The notes: generated by a model not told the origin, from the sequence alone. DNA of 64,000 nucleotides from Roseiarcus sp963721905 (GCA_963721905.1 CAVRMF010000029.1:1-64000); one strand, 5' to 3'; positions 45,294 through 53,968 are shown, numbered from the stretch's first letter. Made by a program: numbers and translations.

Positions 45294-45319
45294 CATGAGA
45301 ATGAACGTTCATTCTCATG
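45294..45319. promoter_or_regulatory. 26-bp perfect palindrome, candidate TetR operator
   Basis: CATGAGAATGAAC followed by its exact reverse complement GTTCATTCTCATG. It is placed 9 bases upstream of the TetR gene start on the minus strand. TetR repressors of efflux operons typically bind such palindromes (core GAATGAACGTTCATTC). Confidence 0.75.
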
Positions 45320-45346
45320 ACATCCAAACTGCGGCGCGAATATGGC

Positions 45347-45406
45347 GTCTACGGTTGTAGACGTGCTCGCTGAGCGCGTCAGCCGCGATCAGCGATCGCG
45401 GCTACA
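45347..45406. repeat. REP-like palindromic repeat cluster, copy 2
   Basis: GTCTACGGTTGTAGAC, GACGTGCTCGCTGAGCGCGTC and AGCCGCGATCAGCGATCGCGGCT in tandem: the same hairpin units as at 22983 and 63533. It sits between the divergently placed TetR operator and the 3' end of the MFS gene. Confidence 0.78.
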
Positions 45407-46620
45407 GGGGCGCGCGGATTCGGGAGCAGCGCCCCCAGGAGGCCGATCGCCGGCAGGAAGGCGCAGATCTGATAGACGAAGCCGATGCTGGTGCGGTCGG
45501 CGAGCGCTCCGAGCAGCGCCGCGCCGATCCCGCCCAAGCCGAACGACAGCCCGAAGAAGAGCCCGGCGACTGCGCCCACATTGCCGGGCGTCAGTTCCTG
45601 CGCGTAGACGACCATCGCCGAGAAGGCCGAGGAAATCACGAGGCCGATTGCGATCGAATTGATGATCGTGCCTGTGAGCCCGAGATGCGGCAGCAGCAGC
45701 GTGAACGGGAGAACGCCGAGGATCGATCCCCAGATCACGAATTTCGCGCCGAAGCGGTCGGTGAGCGGCCCGCCGAGGAAGGTGCCAGCCGCCACCGCCG
45801 CGAGGAAGACAAACAGCATCACTTGCGCCTGCTGGATCGACACGTGGAAAGTGTCGATCAGGTAGAAGGTGTAGTAGCTGCCGATGCTCGCGAGATAGAC
45901 CACCTTCGAAAACAGCATGACGATGAGCACGGCGATCGTGCGGACGACGACCGCGCGCGGATGCGTTGGCCCCGTCAACGCCAAAGCATGCTTGCGCGCC
46001 GCGCGATGCGCCGCATACCACCGACTGACGCCGGTAAGAACCACGACCGCGATCAGCGCAAGCAGGGTGAAGGCGAGCACCGAATGCTGGCCAAAAGGCA
46101 CCACCACGAACGCTGCGAGCAACGGGCCCATCGACTGGCCGAAATTGCCGCCAACCTGGAACAAGCTTTGCGCGAAACCATGCCGCCCGCCGGAGGCCGC
46201 GCGGGCGACGCGCGACGCCTCCGGGTGGAACACTGCGCTGCCAATGCCGATCACGGCCACAGAGAGCAGAATCAGCGAATAGGTATTGGCGAAGGCGAGC
46301 AACGTGAGACCGACGAGCGTGAAGGCCATGCCGACCGGCAAAATCGCGTTCAGTGGTCGCCGGTCGACTGTCAAGCCGATCAGCGGCTGCAGGAGCGAGG
46401 CCGTGAGCTGAAAGACGAAGGTGATAATGCCGACCTGTAAGAAACTGAGCGCGAGCTTCTGGTGGAACACCGGATAGAGCGCCGGAGCCAGCGACTGCAT
46501 CACGTCGTTGAGCATGTGCGAGGCGCTCAGCGCGACGATCACGCTGACCGCGGTCGTTTCGGCGCCCTCTCGGCGGCCGGCGGCGGCTTCGGCAGCGGCG
46601 TAGGTCGGCGCTGTGGTCAA
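45379..46620 (-). CDS. MFS transporter, fosmidomycin-resistance (Fsr) type
   Basis: 413 residues, about 12 predicted membrane helices. TTG start at 46620 with GGGGAGAGGG upstream. Text closely follows Fsr proteins: SASHMLNDVMQSLAPALYPVFHQKLALSFLQVGIITFVFQLTASLLQPLIGLTVDRRP, GIGSAVFHPEASRVARAASGGRHGFAQSLFQVGGNFGQSMGPLLAA, and VVYAQELTPGNVGAVAGLFFGLSFGLGGIGAALLGALAD. A drug/H+ antiporter likely exporting fosmidomycin-like or other small compounds. The REP-like repeat overlaps its 3' end. Confidence 0.9.
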   Translation of the reverse strand: MTTAPTYAAAEAAAGRREGAETTAVSVIVALSASHMLNDVMQSLAPALYPVFHQKLALSFLQVGIITFVFQLTASLLQPLIGLTVDRRPLNAILPVGMAFTLVGLTLLAFANTYSLILLSVAVIGIGSAVFHPEASRVARAASGGRHGFAQSLFQVGGNFGQSMGPLLAAFVVVPFGQHSVLAFTLLALIAVVVLTGVSRWYAAHRAARKHALALTGPTHPRAVVVRTIAVLIVMLFSKVVYLASIGSYYTFYLIDTFHVSIQQAQVMLFVFLAAVAAGTFLGGPLTDRFGAKFVIWGSILGVLPFTLLLPHLGLTGTIINSIAIGLVISSAFSAMVVYAQELTPGNVGAVAGLFFGLSFGLGGIGAALLGALADRTSIGFVYQICAFLPAIGLLGALLPNPRAPVAAIADRG

Positions 46621-46721
46621 ATCCCTCTCCCCGCACGCCGACGGATGAGCCCGCCAGCGCGACCGCAGCGACCGCGAAGAGCGGTCTCTTACCTCGAGTT
46701 GATACCCTTGAGTTCTTACAC

Positions 46722-47261
46722 TTATTTGGGCGCCAGAACCATGATCATCTGGCGGCCTTCCATCGACGGCTCGGCCTCGACCTTGGCGATCGGCGCCGTC
46801 TCCGTCCTCACCCGCTGCAGCAGCTTGAAGCCGATGTCCTGATGCGCCATCTCGCGGCCGCGAAAGCGCAGCGTCACCTTGACCTTGTCGCCTTCATCAA
46901 AGAAACGGCGCACCGAGCGCATCTTGACTTCATAATCGTGGTCGTCGATGCCCGGACGCAGCTTGATCTCCTTGATCTCGACCACTTTCTGGCGCTTGCG
47001 CGCCTCGGCCGACTTTTTCTGCTCCAGGAAGCGAAATTTTCCGAAATCGAGGATCTTGCAGACGGGCGGGGTCGCGTTGGGAACGATTTCGACCAGATCG
47101 AGCGAGGCTTCTTCAGCGAGTTGCTGGGCGTCCGCGAGATTGACGACGCCGTGATTGTGACCCTCTGCGTCGATAAGCTGGACTTGGACTGCGCGAATGT
47201 CGCGATTGATGCGGGGACCGCCTTTCTCCGGCGCCGCGGTTGCCTTCATAGGACGACGAAT
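46722..47261 (-). CDS. infC: translation initiation factor IF-3, probable ATT start
   Basis: 179 residues from ATT at 47261: RRPMKATAAPEKGGPRINRDIRAVQVQLIDAEG, FGKFRFLEQKKSAEARKRQKVVEIKEIKLRPGIDDHDYEVKMRSVRRFFDEGDKVKVTLRFRGREM and a C-terminal MEGRQMIMVLAPK. The full N- and C-domains are present. A GTG lies two codons upstream (47267), but the AGGAG at 47269-47273 has ideal 7-base spacing only to the ATT. Using ATT is the known autoregulated arrangement of infC in many bacteria, in which IF-3 rejects its own rare start codon when abundant. Confidence 0.93.
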   Translation of the reverse strand: MRRPMKATAAPEKGGPRINRDIRAVQVQLIDAEGHNHGVVNLADAQQLAEEASLDLVEIVPNATPPVCKILDFGKFRFLEQKKSAEARKRQKVVEIKEIKLRPGIDDHDYEVKMRSVRRFFDEGDKVKVTLRFRGREMAHQDIGFKLLQRVRTETAPIAKVEAEPSMEGRQMIMVLAPK

Positions 47262-47383
47262 GGCCACTCTCCTCTTGTTCGGTTGGCGGCACCGTTTGAG
47301 CGCACGCCGAAACTCCGCTCAGAGCCTCGGCTCTGCGGATTTCTAGAGATGGGTCAGAAGAGAGGCGAAGTCAATCGGCGTCG

Positions 47384-47393
47384 GGTCTGGGGA
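47384..47393. repeat. target-site duplication copy 1 (GGTCTGGGGA)
   Basis: Ten-base direct repeat; further copies at 47589-47598 and 48474-48483 flank the miniature element and the ISAs1 remnant. Confidence 0.7.
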
Positions 47394-47588
47394 CAGGGCA
47401 ATCGCTTCAGGTTAGCGAGAGGTTAAGAATAGGTCTCCGGCCATACTCTTACGGCCGCGCAAGCCAATCGGGCCTTGGTCCGAACCGCCGAATTCGCCAA
47501 CACGAATGCTTTTCGCGGCAATAAACTCCACGTCGAGGCACCAATTTCAACGTTTGCTAACGCGAATTTACCTGAAGCGATTCCCCTG
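47394..47588. mobile_element. 195-bp miniature element (MITE), ISAs1-related
   Basis: Same family as 29809-30013: left end CAGGGCAATCGCTTCAGG and right end CCTGAAGCGATTCCCCTG, inverted repeats. Flanked by GGTCTGGGGA on both sides (47384-47393 and 47589-47598). About 90 % identical over most of its length to the other copy by inspection. It has no coding capacity. Confidence 0.88.
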
Positions 47589-47598
47589 GGTCTGGGGA

Positions 47599-48460
47599 CG
47601 CCTGGGTCGAGACGCTGCGCGAGCGCGCGCCCGACATCGTCGCCATCGACGGCAAGACCTCGCGACGAACCCACGCGCGCGCCAAGGGCCGCCAACCGCT
47701 GCACATGGTCAGCGCCTGGGCCGCCCGTCAGCGTCTGGTTCTGGCGCAGGAGGCGGTCGATGAGAAGTCCAATGAAATCGTCGCTATTCCGCTGTTGCTC
47801 GAACGATTGCAGTTGACCGGCGCGCTCGTCACCATCGACGCCATGGGGACCCAGACCGACATCGCGGAACAAATCGTCGCCGGCGGCGGCGACTATCTGC
47901 TCGCGTTGAAGGCCAACCGACCGGTCCTGCACCAGGATGTCGTCGACTTTTTCGCCAATCCGCCCGCGGAGATGACGGAGCCCGGCCACAACACCACTGA
48001 CGGCGACCATGGCCGCATCGAAGAGCGCCGCCATGTTGTCTGCCACAAGGTCGACTGGCTGTTCTCCGACCGCCGCTACGCCGACGAACCGCGTTTCCCG
48101 CATCTGGCGATGATCGGCTTGGTCGAAAGCCGCGTCGAACGAAACGGCCTCCTCGCGCGCGAACGCCGATATTATCTCTCCTCAGCCAAGCTCGACGCCA
48201 AGACCTTCGCCGCCGCCGTGCGAGCCCACTGGAGCGTCGAGAACCGGCTCCATTGGGTGCTCGACGTCGTCTTCCACGATGACCTCGCCCGCCTGCGAAC
48301 CGCTAACGGCCCTCAAAACATGGCTGTCATCAAACACATGAACGTCAACCTGATCCGCGACCCAAAGGACAGACACAGCCTCAAAACTCGCCGAAAACTC
48401 GCCAACCTGAACCCCGATTACCTTGAGTTCCTCATCCGCCAAACCCCGCCGTTAACCTGA
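47599..48460 (+). pseudogene. ISAs1-family transposase, N-terminally truncated
   Basis: The frame reads DAWVETLRERAPDIVAIDGKTSRRTHARAKG, then ALVTIDAMGTQTDIAEQIVAGGGDYLLALKANRPVL, HGRIEERRH and FAAAVRAHWSVENRLHWVLDVVFHDDLARLRTANGPQNMAVIKHMNVNLI, the DDE core of ISAs1 transposases (the SVENxLHWxLDVxFxED text). The usual first ~90 residues and a start codon are absent; a later GTG/ATG at 47705 could make only a partial protein. Inactive, though it may have served the MITEs earlier. Confidence 0.85.
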
Positions 48461-48473
48461 AGCGATTCCCCTG
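47599..48473 (+). mobile_element. ISAs1-family insertion-sequence remnant (3' part)
   Basis: The right end CCTGAAGCGATTCCCCTG (48456-48473) matches the MITE ends, followed by a third GGTCTGGGGA (48474-48483). The left end and the start of the transposase are missing: sequence begins mid-gene at 47599 directly after a target-duplication copy. So the element is truncated, with the miniature element standing where its left end should be. Confidence 0.8.
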
Positions 48474-48787
48474 GGTCTGGGGAACCAGTGCGGCCAGCGG
48501 TTTTCCAGGCAATCGAGGGCGCGCGTGACGCCACGCCGCACGATCGGCAGATCCTCGGCGAGGAGGATCAGGGCGAGAGGGAACATCCATAGCCCGAACA
48601 CAGGGAGGATGCTGAAAAACCCGCCGAGGATAAGGGCTACGCCCGCTGGTATGCGCGCCCACCGCGAATGTGGCTCAAGAAGTCAATGGATCGCGGACCT
48701 GATGCGGTTCGGGAGCCGGTCGATCAGGTTGGTAAGCCGTCGCCGATGGCGCTCGCCCCTCGCGGAAGATTGATCGGCCTCGACCAT
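48474..48787 (-). pseudogene. small alphaproteobacterial membrane protein, nonsense codon plus IS truncation
   Basis: ATG at 48787 opens MVEADQSSARGERHRRRLTNLIDRLPNRIRSAIH, then TGA at 48683-48685, then in the same frame LLEPHSRWARIPAGVALILGGFFSILPVFGLWMFPLALILLAEDLPIVRRGVTRALDCLENRWPHW up to the IS junction. Small membrane proteins with RIPAGxxLILGG and LPLxLLLLAED are common in Alphaproteobacteria. A TGG-to-TGA change (Trp before LLEP) plus the IS insertion end this gene. Confidence 0.65.
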
Positions 48788-48805
48788 ATTCTCACCGCTC
48801 GCCGT

Positions 48806-49586
48806 CTACTCCCCCTTGTAGACTGGCGTCCTTTTCTCCTTGAAGGCCTTCACGCCTTCGACATAGTCGGCGCTGTCGTAGACGACGCGCCTCAGGCCCT
48901 GCACCCGTTCCCACCCTTGCGGAACTCATGGGATGCGCGCCGGCCAGGATGCGCAACTCCTCCTTCATCACGGCGATCGAGAGTGGCGCATTGCCGACGA
49001 TGTCGGCGGCGATCGCGTAGGTGAACAATTCGAGCTCGTCCGAGGGCGCGACATGGTTGATGAGGCCCGCGCTGGCCGCGCGCTCCGCGCTGATCGGTTT
49101 GGCCGTGAACGCCATCTCCTTGATCAGTCTGAGAGGCGCGGCGTTGAGGAAGGTCAGCATGCCCGACACGTTATAGGGTACGCCGAGCTTGGCGGGCGTG
49201 AGCGTGAAGGTGGCGTTCGGCGCGGCGACGATGATGTCGCAGGCCATCGCCACCTCGCAGGCGCCGCCCCAGACGCCGCCCTCGACCATGGCGATGACCG
49301 GCGCCGGATGGTTCTCGATCGTCCGGACCAGCCGACGCAGAGGATCGTACCATCCGAGCGGGTCGCGCCGCCCCTCGGGCAATTCGTCGACGTCGTGTCC
49401 GGCGGACCAGATCTTGACGCCCGGACGCGCCCTGAGGACTAGGGCGCGGACCCGGTTCTCCGCGAATGCCTCCAGCGCTTTGACAAAGTCCTCGACCAGC
49501 GCCGCCGAAAACGCGTTGCGCTTCTCGAAATAGTCGAGACAGATCGTGCCGACGAAGCCCTCGATTTTGCTCTCGACGAGCGGCAT
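48806..49586 (-). CDS. methylmalonyl-CoA decarboxylase-like enoyl-CoA hydratase family protein, one-base frameshift
   Basis: About 259 residues when corrected. Crotonase-fold text closely tracks E. coli ScpB (methylmalonyl-CoA decarboxylase): FEKRNAFSAALVEDFVKALEAF, KIWSAGHDVDELPEGRRDPLGWYDPLRRLVRTIENHPAPVIAMVEGGVWGGACEVAMACDIIVAAPNATFTLTPAKLGVPYN, and NAPLSIAVMKEELRILAGAHPM. It should decarboxylate methylmalonyl-CoA to propionyl-CoA. Near 48935 one extra base breaks the frame; the other frame gives ERVQGLRRVVYDSADYVEGVKAFKEKRTPVYKGE and a stop at 48806-48808, matching the family C-terminus. Confidence 0.8.
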
Positions 49587-49781
49587 GGCCCGCGTCCTCC
49601 CTTGAAGATTATGAGCATGCCGCCGATCCCCCCGCGAGCGCAAGGATGCGCGCGGCTTCCTTCAACACGGCTGGTCCGAGGACGCCGGCGCGGGCGCATT
49701 CAAAGAAATGCCTGAATGCCGAAGCTAAGTGCGCAAGCGCAAATTTGAGAAATGTGGAACATTCAGGCAACGGTGGCCGCT

Positions 49782-50060
49782 ATGCATAGCAAAAACGATC
49801 TTCGTCGCACGCCTCCGGCGGCGATCATCCTGTCTTTGGCGCTCACGATTGGATTGCTGGATTCGCAATCGGTTCTTGCGGACGGCTGTGGAGCCTATTG
49901 CAAGGCAAGAGCGGTGCGCGCCATTTGCCATCATGCTGTTCTCGCGAAAGGCCTGACCGGTCTTCAGCGCCACGTTGAATTTGAAAAATGCAAGGTCGAT
50001 CCGATGACCCATCGGCAAATTGAAGACGAGCTCACAGACAGCAATGTGAATTTCGATTAG
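49782..50060 (+). CDS. small exported hypothetical protein
   Basis: ATG at 49782 (an ATG at 49752 is also in frame) gives about 92 residues with a signal peptide (PAAIILSLALTIGLLDSQSVLA, cleaved before DGCGAYC), then a mature part with four cysteines (CGAYC, AICHH, EKCKV). Likely a small secreted or periplasmic protein; no family recognised. It faces the hemW gene tail to tail. Confidence 0.5.
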   Translation: MHSKNDLRRTPPAAIILSLALTIGLLDSQSVLADGCGAYCKARAVRAICHHAVLAKGLTGLQRHVEFEKCKVDPMTHRQIEDELTDSNVNFD

Positions 50061-50198
50061 CGCGGGTCCACCACCGATCCAGCACCGCAGCAAATTTTTG
50101 GGGCCTTGCTCGGGACCGGCTGAAAACTCGCCCCATCCGTCCGGAATGACCTGCAAGTTCAGCGGCCAAACGGTAGCCTCGGCCAAGCGAGTGCGGCG

Positions 50199-51381
50199 TC
50201 AAGCCGCAACGTCAGCGACGACCGTGTCGAGCAGCGGCGCGCCCATCGGTGTGACGCGGATGCGCCCCCGCGCGTCGAGCTCGATGAAGCCGTCCTCGAC
50301 AAGACTTCTTGAGCCGGTCGCGATCGATCTCGCGCCCGCTTAAGCGTTCGAAGCGCCGGGGATCGACCCCCTCGCGCAGTCTCAAGCCCATCAGCAGGAA
50401 CTCGTCGCCCTGCTCTTCGCGGCTCAAGGGCGTATTCTCGACGAGGCCGTGGCCTTCGGTCTCGACCTGAGTCAGCCACATCTCAGGGTGGCGCTCGGTC
50501 TCCTGGGCGAGGCGGCCCTTGGCTGTCGCCAGCCGTCCGTGCGCGCCCGGTCCCACCCCGGCATATTCGCCGTAGCGCCAGTAAATGAGGTTGTGGCGGC
50601 TCTCGCCGCCGGGGCGCGCGTGATTGGAGACCTCATAGGCCGGAAGTCCGCGCGCCTCCGTCAGCTCGCGCGTGGCCGAGAACAGGGCAAGCGCCAGATC
50701 TTCGTCGGGGAGCTGCAATTTGCCGGCGTCCCGCAGACGCTCGAAGATCGTGTCGGGCTCGATCGTCAGCTGATAGAGCGAGACATGGTCGCCGACGAGA
50801 TCGAGCGCGCGCTTGAGCTCGGACCGCCAGTCGGCCACGCTCTGGCCGGGCCGGGCATAGATGAGGTCGAAGGTGAAGCGGGGAAAGAGCGAAGCCGCGA
50901 GCTTAACCGCCTCCAGCGCTTCTTCCACCGTATGCTTGCGCCCGAGCGTCTTGAGGGCGGCGTCGCTCAGCGACTGCACGCCAATGGACAGGCGATTGAC
51001 CCCGGCGGCGCGATAGCCGCGAAACCGCCCCGCCTCGACGCTGGTCGGATTGGCTTCGAGCGTGATCTCCGCCTTGGGATCGAGCCGCCATTTCGCGGCG
51101 ATCGCGTCGATGACCCCCTGGACGGTCTGCGGACGCATCAGCGAGGGCGTGCCGCCACCAAAGAACACAGAGGCGACGGTTCGACCGGGCGCCAGCGCGG
51201 CGCGATGGGCGATCTCGGCCCTGAAGGCCGCCAGATACCGCTCCTCGTCGATCGGCGCGCCGCGAACGTGACTGTTGAAGTCGCAATAGGGGCACTTCGA
51301 CAGGCAGAACGGCCAATGCACGTAGACCCCGAACCCGGGGTCGACGTCTGGCGCCGGGCGCGCAATCTGGTCCCGAATCAT
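50199..51381 (-). CDS. hemW: HemW-like radical SAM heme chaperone/coproporphyrinogen oxidase homolog, one-base frameshift
   Basis: About 393 residues if corrected. CxxxCxxC radical-SAM motif in HWPFCLSKCPYCDFNSH, then VASVFFGGGTPSLM, EITLEANPTSVEAGRFRGYRAAGVNRLSIGVQSL, FDLIYARPGQSVADWRSEL and YEVSNHARPGGESRHNLIYWRYGEYAGVGPGAHGR, all HemW hallmarks (family proteins insert heme). Near 50305 the coding strand reads CTCAAGAAGTC where one fewer A restores LKSLVEDGFIELDARGRIRVTPMGAPLLDTVVADVAA and a stop at 50199-50201. As written the C-terminus is scrambled. The important N-terminal part is intact. Confidence 0.88.
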
Positions 51382-51435
51382 GCGCTCGTTATGCCAGCGA
51401 ACGGTTCGCCGCGCCAGCGAAGCGGCCCTTAGACG

Positions 51436-51774
51436 TTACAGCGCCTCTTCGCCGGTTTCGCCGGTGCGCACCCGCATGGCGCGCTCGAGCGGAAGGACAA
51501 AAATCTTCCCGTCGCCAATCTGGCCGGTGCGCGCGGCGGCCCGGATCGCTTCGACGGCGGCGTCGACCTCGCTGTCGCCGACCGCCATCTCCAGGCGCAC
51601 CTTCGGCATGAAGGCGACATTATATTCCGAGCCGCGATAGATTTCGGTGTGACCCTTTTGCCGGCCATATCCGTTCGCCTCGCTGACCGTCATTCCCTTA
51701 ACGCCCAGCCGATCGAGAGCCGTACGCACCTCTTCCAGTTTGAACGGTTTGACGACCGCCAGGATAAGCTTCAT
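51436..51774 (-). CDS. PII nitrogen-regulatory protein (GlnK/GlnB family)
   Basis: 112 residues, the PII size. KLILAVVKPFKLEEVRTALDRLGVKGMTVSEANGYGRQKG, the T-loop TEIYRGSEYNVAFMPKVRLE with Tyr51 (the uridylylation residue) and the C-terminal signature TGQIGDGKIFVLPLERAMRVRTGETGEEAL. It senses nitrogen via 2-oxoglutarate and ATP/ADP. No amtB, glnA or nif gene adjoins, so it cannot be assigned to GlnB or GlnK specifically. Confidence 0.93.
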   Translation of the reverse strand: MKLILAVVKPFKLEEVRTALDRLGVKGMTVSEANGYGRQKGHTEIYRGSEYNVAFMPKVRLEMAVGDSEVDAAVEAIRAAARTGQIGDGKIFVLPLERAMRVRTGETGEEAL

Positions 51775-51886
51775 GATTCGCCCTTCCGGACAACGCGCTG
51801 ATCTTTGCTTTCTCGCTAAGACGGAGGCGTCCCTTGCGCAAGGCCGAATTCGCGGCGAGGCAGGGGATTGGGCTATGTCGGAGTGA

Positions 51887-51963
51887 TGGTAGCGGGACCC
51901 GGACTCGAACCGGGGACCTACGGATTATGATTCCGCCGCTCTAACCAGCTGAGCTATCCCGCC
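51887..51963 (-). tRNA. tRNA-Met (CAT anticodon)
   Basis: Cloverleaf: acceptor GGCGGGA/TCCCGCT (first pair G-U), D arm GCTC/GAGC, anticodon stem GCGGA/TCCGT with loop ATCATAA (anticodon CAT), T arm CCCGG/CCGGG, encoded CCA. CAT can be elongator or initiator Met, or modified Ile2; the first pair and stem favour elongator Met. No identity certain from sequence alone. Confidence 0.9.
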
Positions 51964-52054
51964 GCATCGACCGCATGAGGCGCCGGCCTTTTGGGCGAAG
52001 CGGCGGTATAATGAGGCGCTCATCGGCGTGTCAAGGCGAGAGCGGCCGCACGGG

Positions 52055-53149
52055 TCACTCTGCCGCCGGAGTCTCGGGGAAGATGCGGGTCACGTGGCCC
52101 ATCTTGCGGTCCGGGCGGATTTCGAGCTTGCCGTAGAGATGCAGGCAGAGGTCGGGCTGGGCGAGGATGTCGCGCCATTCTTCCGCGTCCTCGCCGATCA
52201 GATTGTGCATTTCGGCCCGGCCGCGCCGCGTCGGCGCGCCGAGCGGCCACCCGGCGATGGCCCGGATGTGCTGCTCGAATTGGGAGGTCTGCGCGCCCTC
52301 GAGCGTCCAGTGAGCCGAATTGTGGACGCGGGGCGCGATCTCGTTGACGACCAGTCCCTCGCGGCCTTGCCGGTCTCTGGTCACGAAGAGTTCGACCGCG
52401 AGCACGCCGACATAGTCGAGCGCCTCGAGGATCGTGCTCGCGATTCGCCTCGCCTCGAGCTCCGTCTCGGCGCTGACGCGTGCCGGCGCGCGGGTCCTGG
52501 CCAGGATGTGCTTCTCGTGCTCGTTCTCGCTGAGGTCGAAGGCGACGATCTCCCCCTCGAGGCTGCGCGCGGCGACGACCGACGCCTCGCGCTCGAAGGC
52601 CACGTAGCTTTCGAGGATCATCGGCGCCGAACCCAGCGCCCGGTGGACCGCGGCGACATTCGAGCCCTCACGGATCAGCGACTGGCCCTTGCCGTCATAG
52701 CCGAACCGCCGGGTCTTTAAGATCGCCGGGCGGCCGAGTTCCGCGACCGCGCGGGCGAGCGCGCCGGCGTCCTCGACCCCAACGAAGGCCGCGGTTTTCA
52801 TGCCCAAATCGCGCAGGAAAGTCTTTTCGACGAGCCGGTCCTGGGTCAGCGCCAGCGCCCGCGCGCCGGGCCGGACCGGCGCCCGCCCGGCCAAAAATTC
52901 GACGGTCTTGACCGGCACGTTCTCAAATTCGTACGTCGCGACATCGACCGCTTCCGCGAACTGCGCCAGCGCTTCTTCGTTGTCGAAAGCGGCGACCGTT
53001 CGCGCCGCGGCGGCGTCGTAAGCCGGCGCCGCAGCCTCGGGGGCGAAAATGTGGGTGCGCAGTCCGACTTTGAGCGCGGCGATGGCGAGCATGCGCCCCA
53101 GCTGGCCAGCCCCGAGGATGCCGATTGTCGCGCCCGGACTGAGGATCAT
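52055..53149 (-). CDS. purK: 5-(carboxyamino)imidazole ribonucleotide synthase
   Basis: 364 residues, ATP-grasp enzyme converting AIR plus bicarbonate to N5-CAIR in purine synthesis. GATIGILGAGQLGRMLAIAA, DVATYEFENVPVKTVEFLA, GYDGKGQ, MILESYVAFEREASVVAARS, and VNEIAPRVHNSAHWTLEGAQTSQFEQHIRAIAGWPLG are typical PurK landmarks. The start overlaps the purE stop by 4 bases (ATGA), forming the purEK operon. Confidence 0.96.
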   Translation of the reverse strand: MILSPGATIGILGAGQLGRMLAIAALKVGLRTHIFAPEAAAPAYDAAAARTVAAFDNEEALAQFAEAVDVATYEFENVPVKTVEFLAGRAPVRPGARALALTQDRLVEKTFLRDLGMKTAAFVGVEDAGALARAVAELGRPAILKTRRFGYDGKGQSLIREGSNVAAVHRALGSAPMILESYVAFEREASVVAARSLEGEIVAFDLSENEHEKHILARTRAPARVSAETELEARRIASTILEALDYVGVLAVELFVTRDRQGREGLVVNEIAPRVHNSAHWTLEGAQTSQFEQHIRAIAGWPLGAPTRRGRAEMHNLIGEDAEEWRDILAQPDLCLHLYGKLEIRPDRKMGHVTRIFPETPAAE

Positions 53150-53652
53150 TGCCTGGCGGCCTCGTCGGCGGGACGCTCGGCGACTTCGGCCGTGCGCTCG
53201 GCGCGCCAGGCCTCGAGCCGCGCCGCGAGCGCGTCGTCGGAGAGCGCGAGCACCGCGCAGGCAAGGAGCGCAGCGTTGATCGCGCCTGCTTCCCCTATTG
53301 CGAGCGCGCCGACCGGCACGCCGGCCGGCATCTGCACGATCGAGAGCAGACTGTCCTGGCCCGAGAGCGCCTTGGACGGGACCGGCACGCCGAAAACCGG
53401 AAGCGTCGTGAAAGCCGCGGTCATGCCCGGCAGATGTGCGGCCCCTCCGGCACCCGCTATGACGACCTTGAAACCCTGCCCCTTCGCGGCCTTGGCGAAA
53501 GCGACGAGCCGGTCGGGCGTGCGGTGGGCCGAGACGATCCGGGCGTCATATCCGACGCCGAGCGCTTCGAGCGTCTCTGCGGACCGGCGCATGACCGCCC
53601 AGTCCGACTGGCTGCCCATGATGATCGCGACAGGCTTCGATGCGCCGTTCAC
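53146..53652 (-). CDS. purE: N5-CAIR mutase
   Basis: 168 residues from GTG 53652 with AGGGGGG upstream; the open frame runs further back but without homology. VAIIMGSQSDWAVMRRSAETLEALGVGYDARIVSAHRTPDRL, IAGAGGAAHLPGMTAAFTTLPVFGVPVPSKALSGQDSLLSIVQMPAGVPVGALAIGEAGAINAALLA is the complete class I PurE core. It converts N5-CAIR to CAIR and acts with PurK just downstream. Confidence 0.95.
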   Translation of the reverse strand: MNGASKPVAIIMGSQSDWAVMRRSAETLEALGVGYDARIVSAHRTPDRLVAFAKAAKGQGFKVVIAGAGGAAHLPGMTAAFTTLPVFGVPVPSKALSGQDSLLSIVQMPAGVPVGALAIGEAGAINAALLACAVLALSDDALAARLEAWRAERTAEVAERPADEAARQ

Positions 53653-53748
53653 CGGCGCCCCCCTGCTGGCGAATCGAAATCCATGAATCCCGCGATTAGA
53701 GGAAGGGCGCCGGGGGCGCAAGCGCGCGAGCCAGGGCGGCGGGGCGTG

Positions 53749-53958
53749 CTAACGCTTCTCCACCCACTCGTCCCCAACCTTCTCGTGGGCCCGCTTCACC
53801 GCGGCCCAGGCGATGCGAAAGGCCGCCTCCTCCTGTCTCGGATCCCGGGTATGCGTCGCGTAGGCGTGGTTGAAGGCTTCGCGAAAGATGGTCTGGGCGT
53901 GCTCGGGCAGATGCGAACGCACCGAGGGCGGCAGGTCGGCGTTGACGTCGTAGGGCAT
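53749..53958 (-). CDS. ChaB-family protein
   Basis: 69 residues: MPYDVNADLPPSVRSHLPEHAQTIFREAFNHAYATH, and REEAAFRIAWAAVKRAHEKVGDEWVEKR-like text (QEEAAFRIAWAAVKRAHEK). ChaB-domain proteins are small helical proteins once linked to cation transport regulation; function unclear. Complete and intact. Confidence 0.88.
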   Translation of the reverse strand: MPYDVNADLPPSVRSHLPEHAQTIFREAFNHAYATHTRDPRQEEAAFRIAWAAVKRAHEKVGDEWVEKR

Positions 53959-53968
53959 CGGCTCACCC

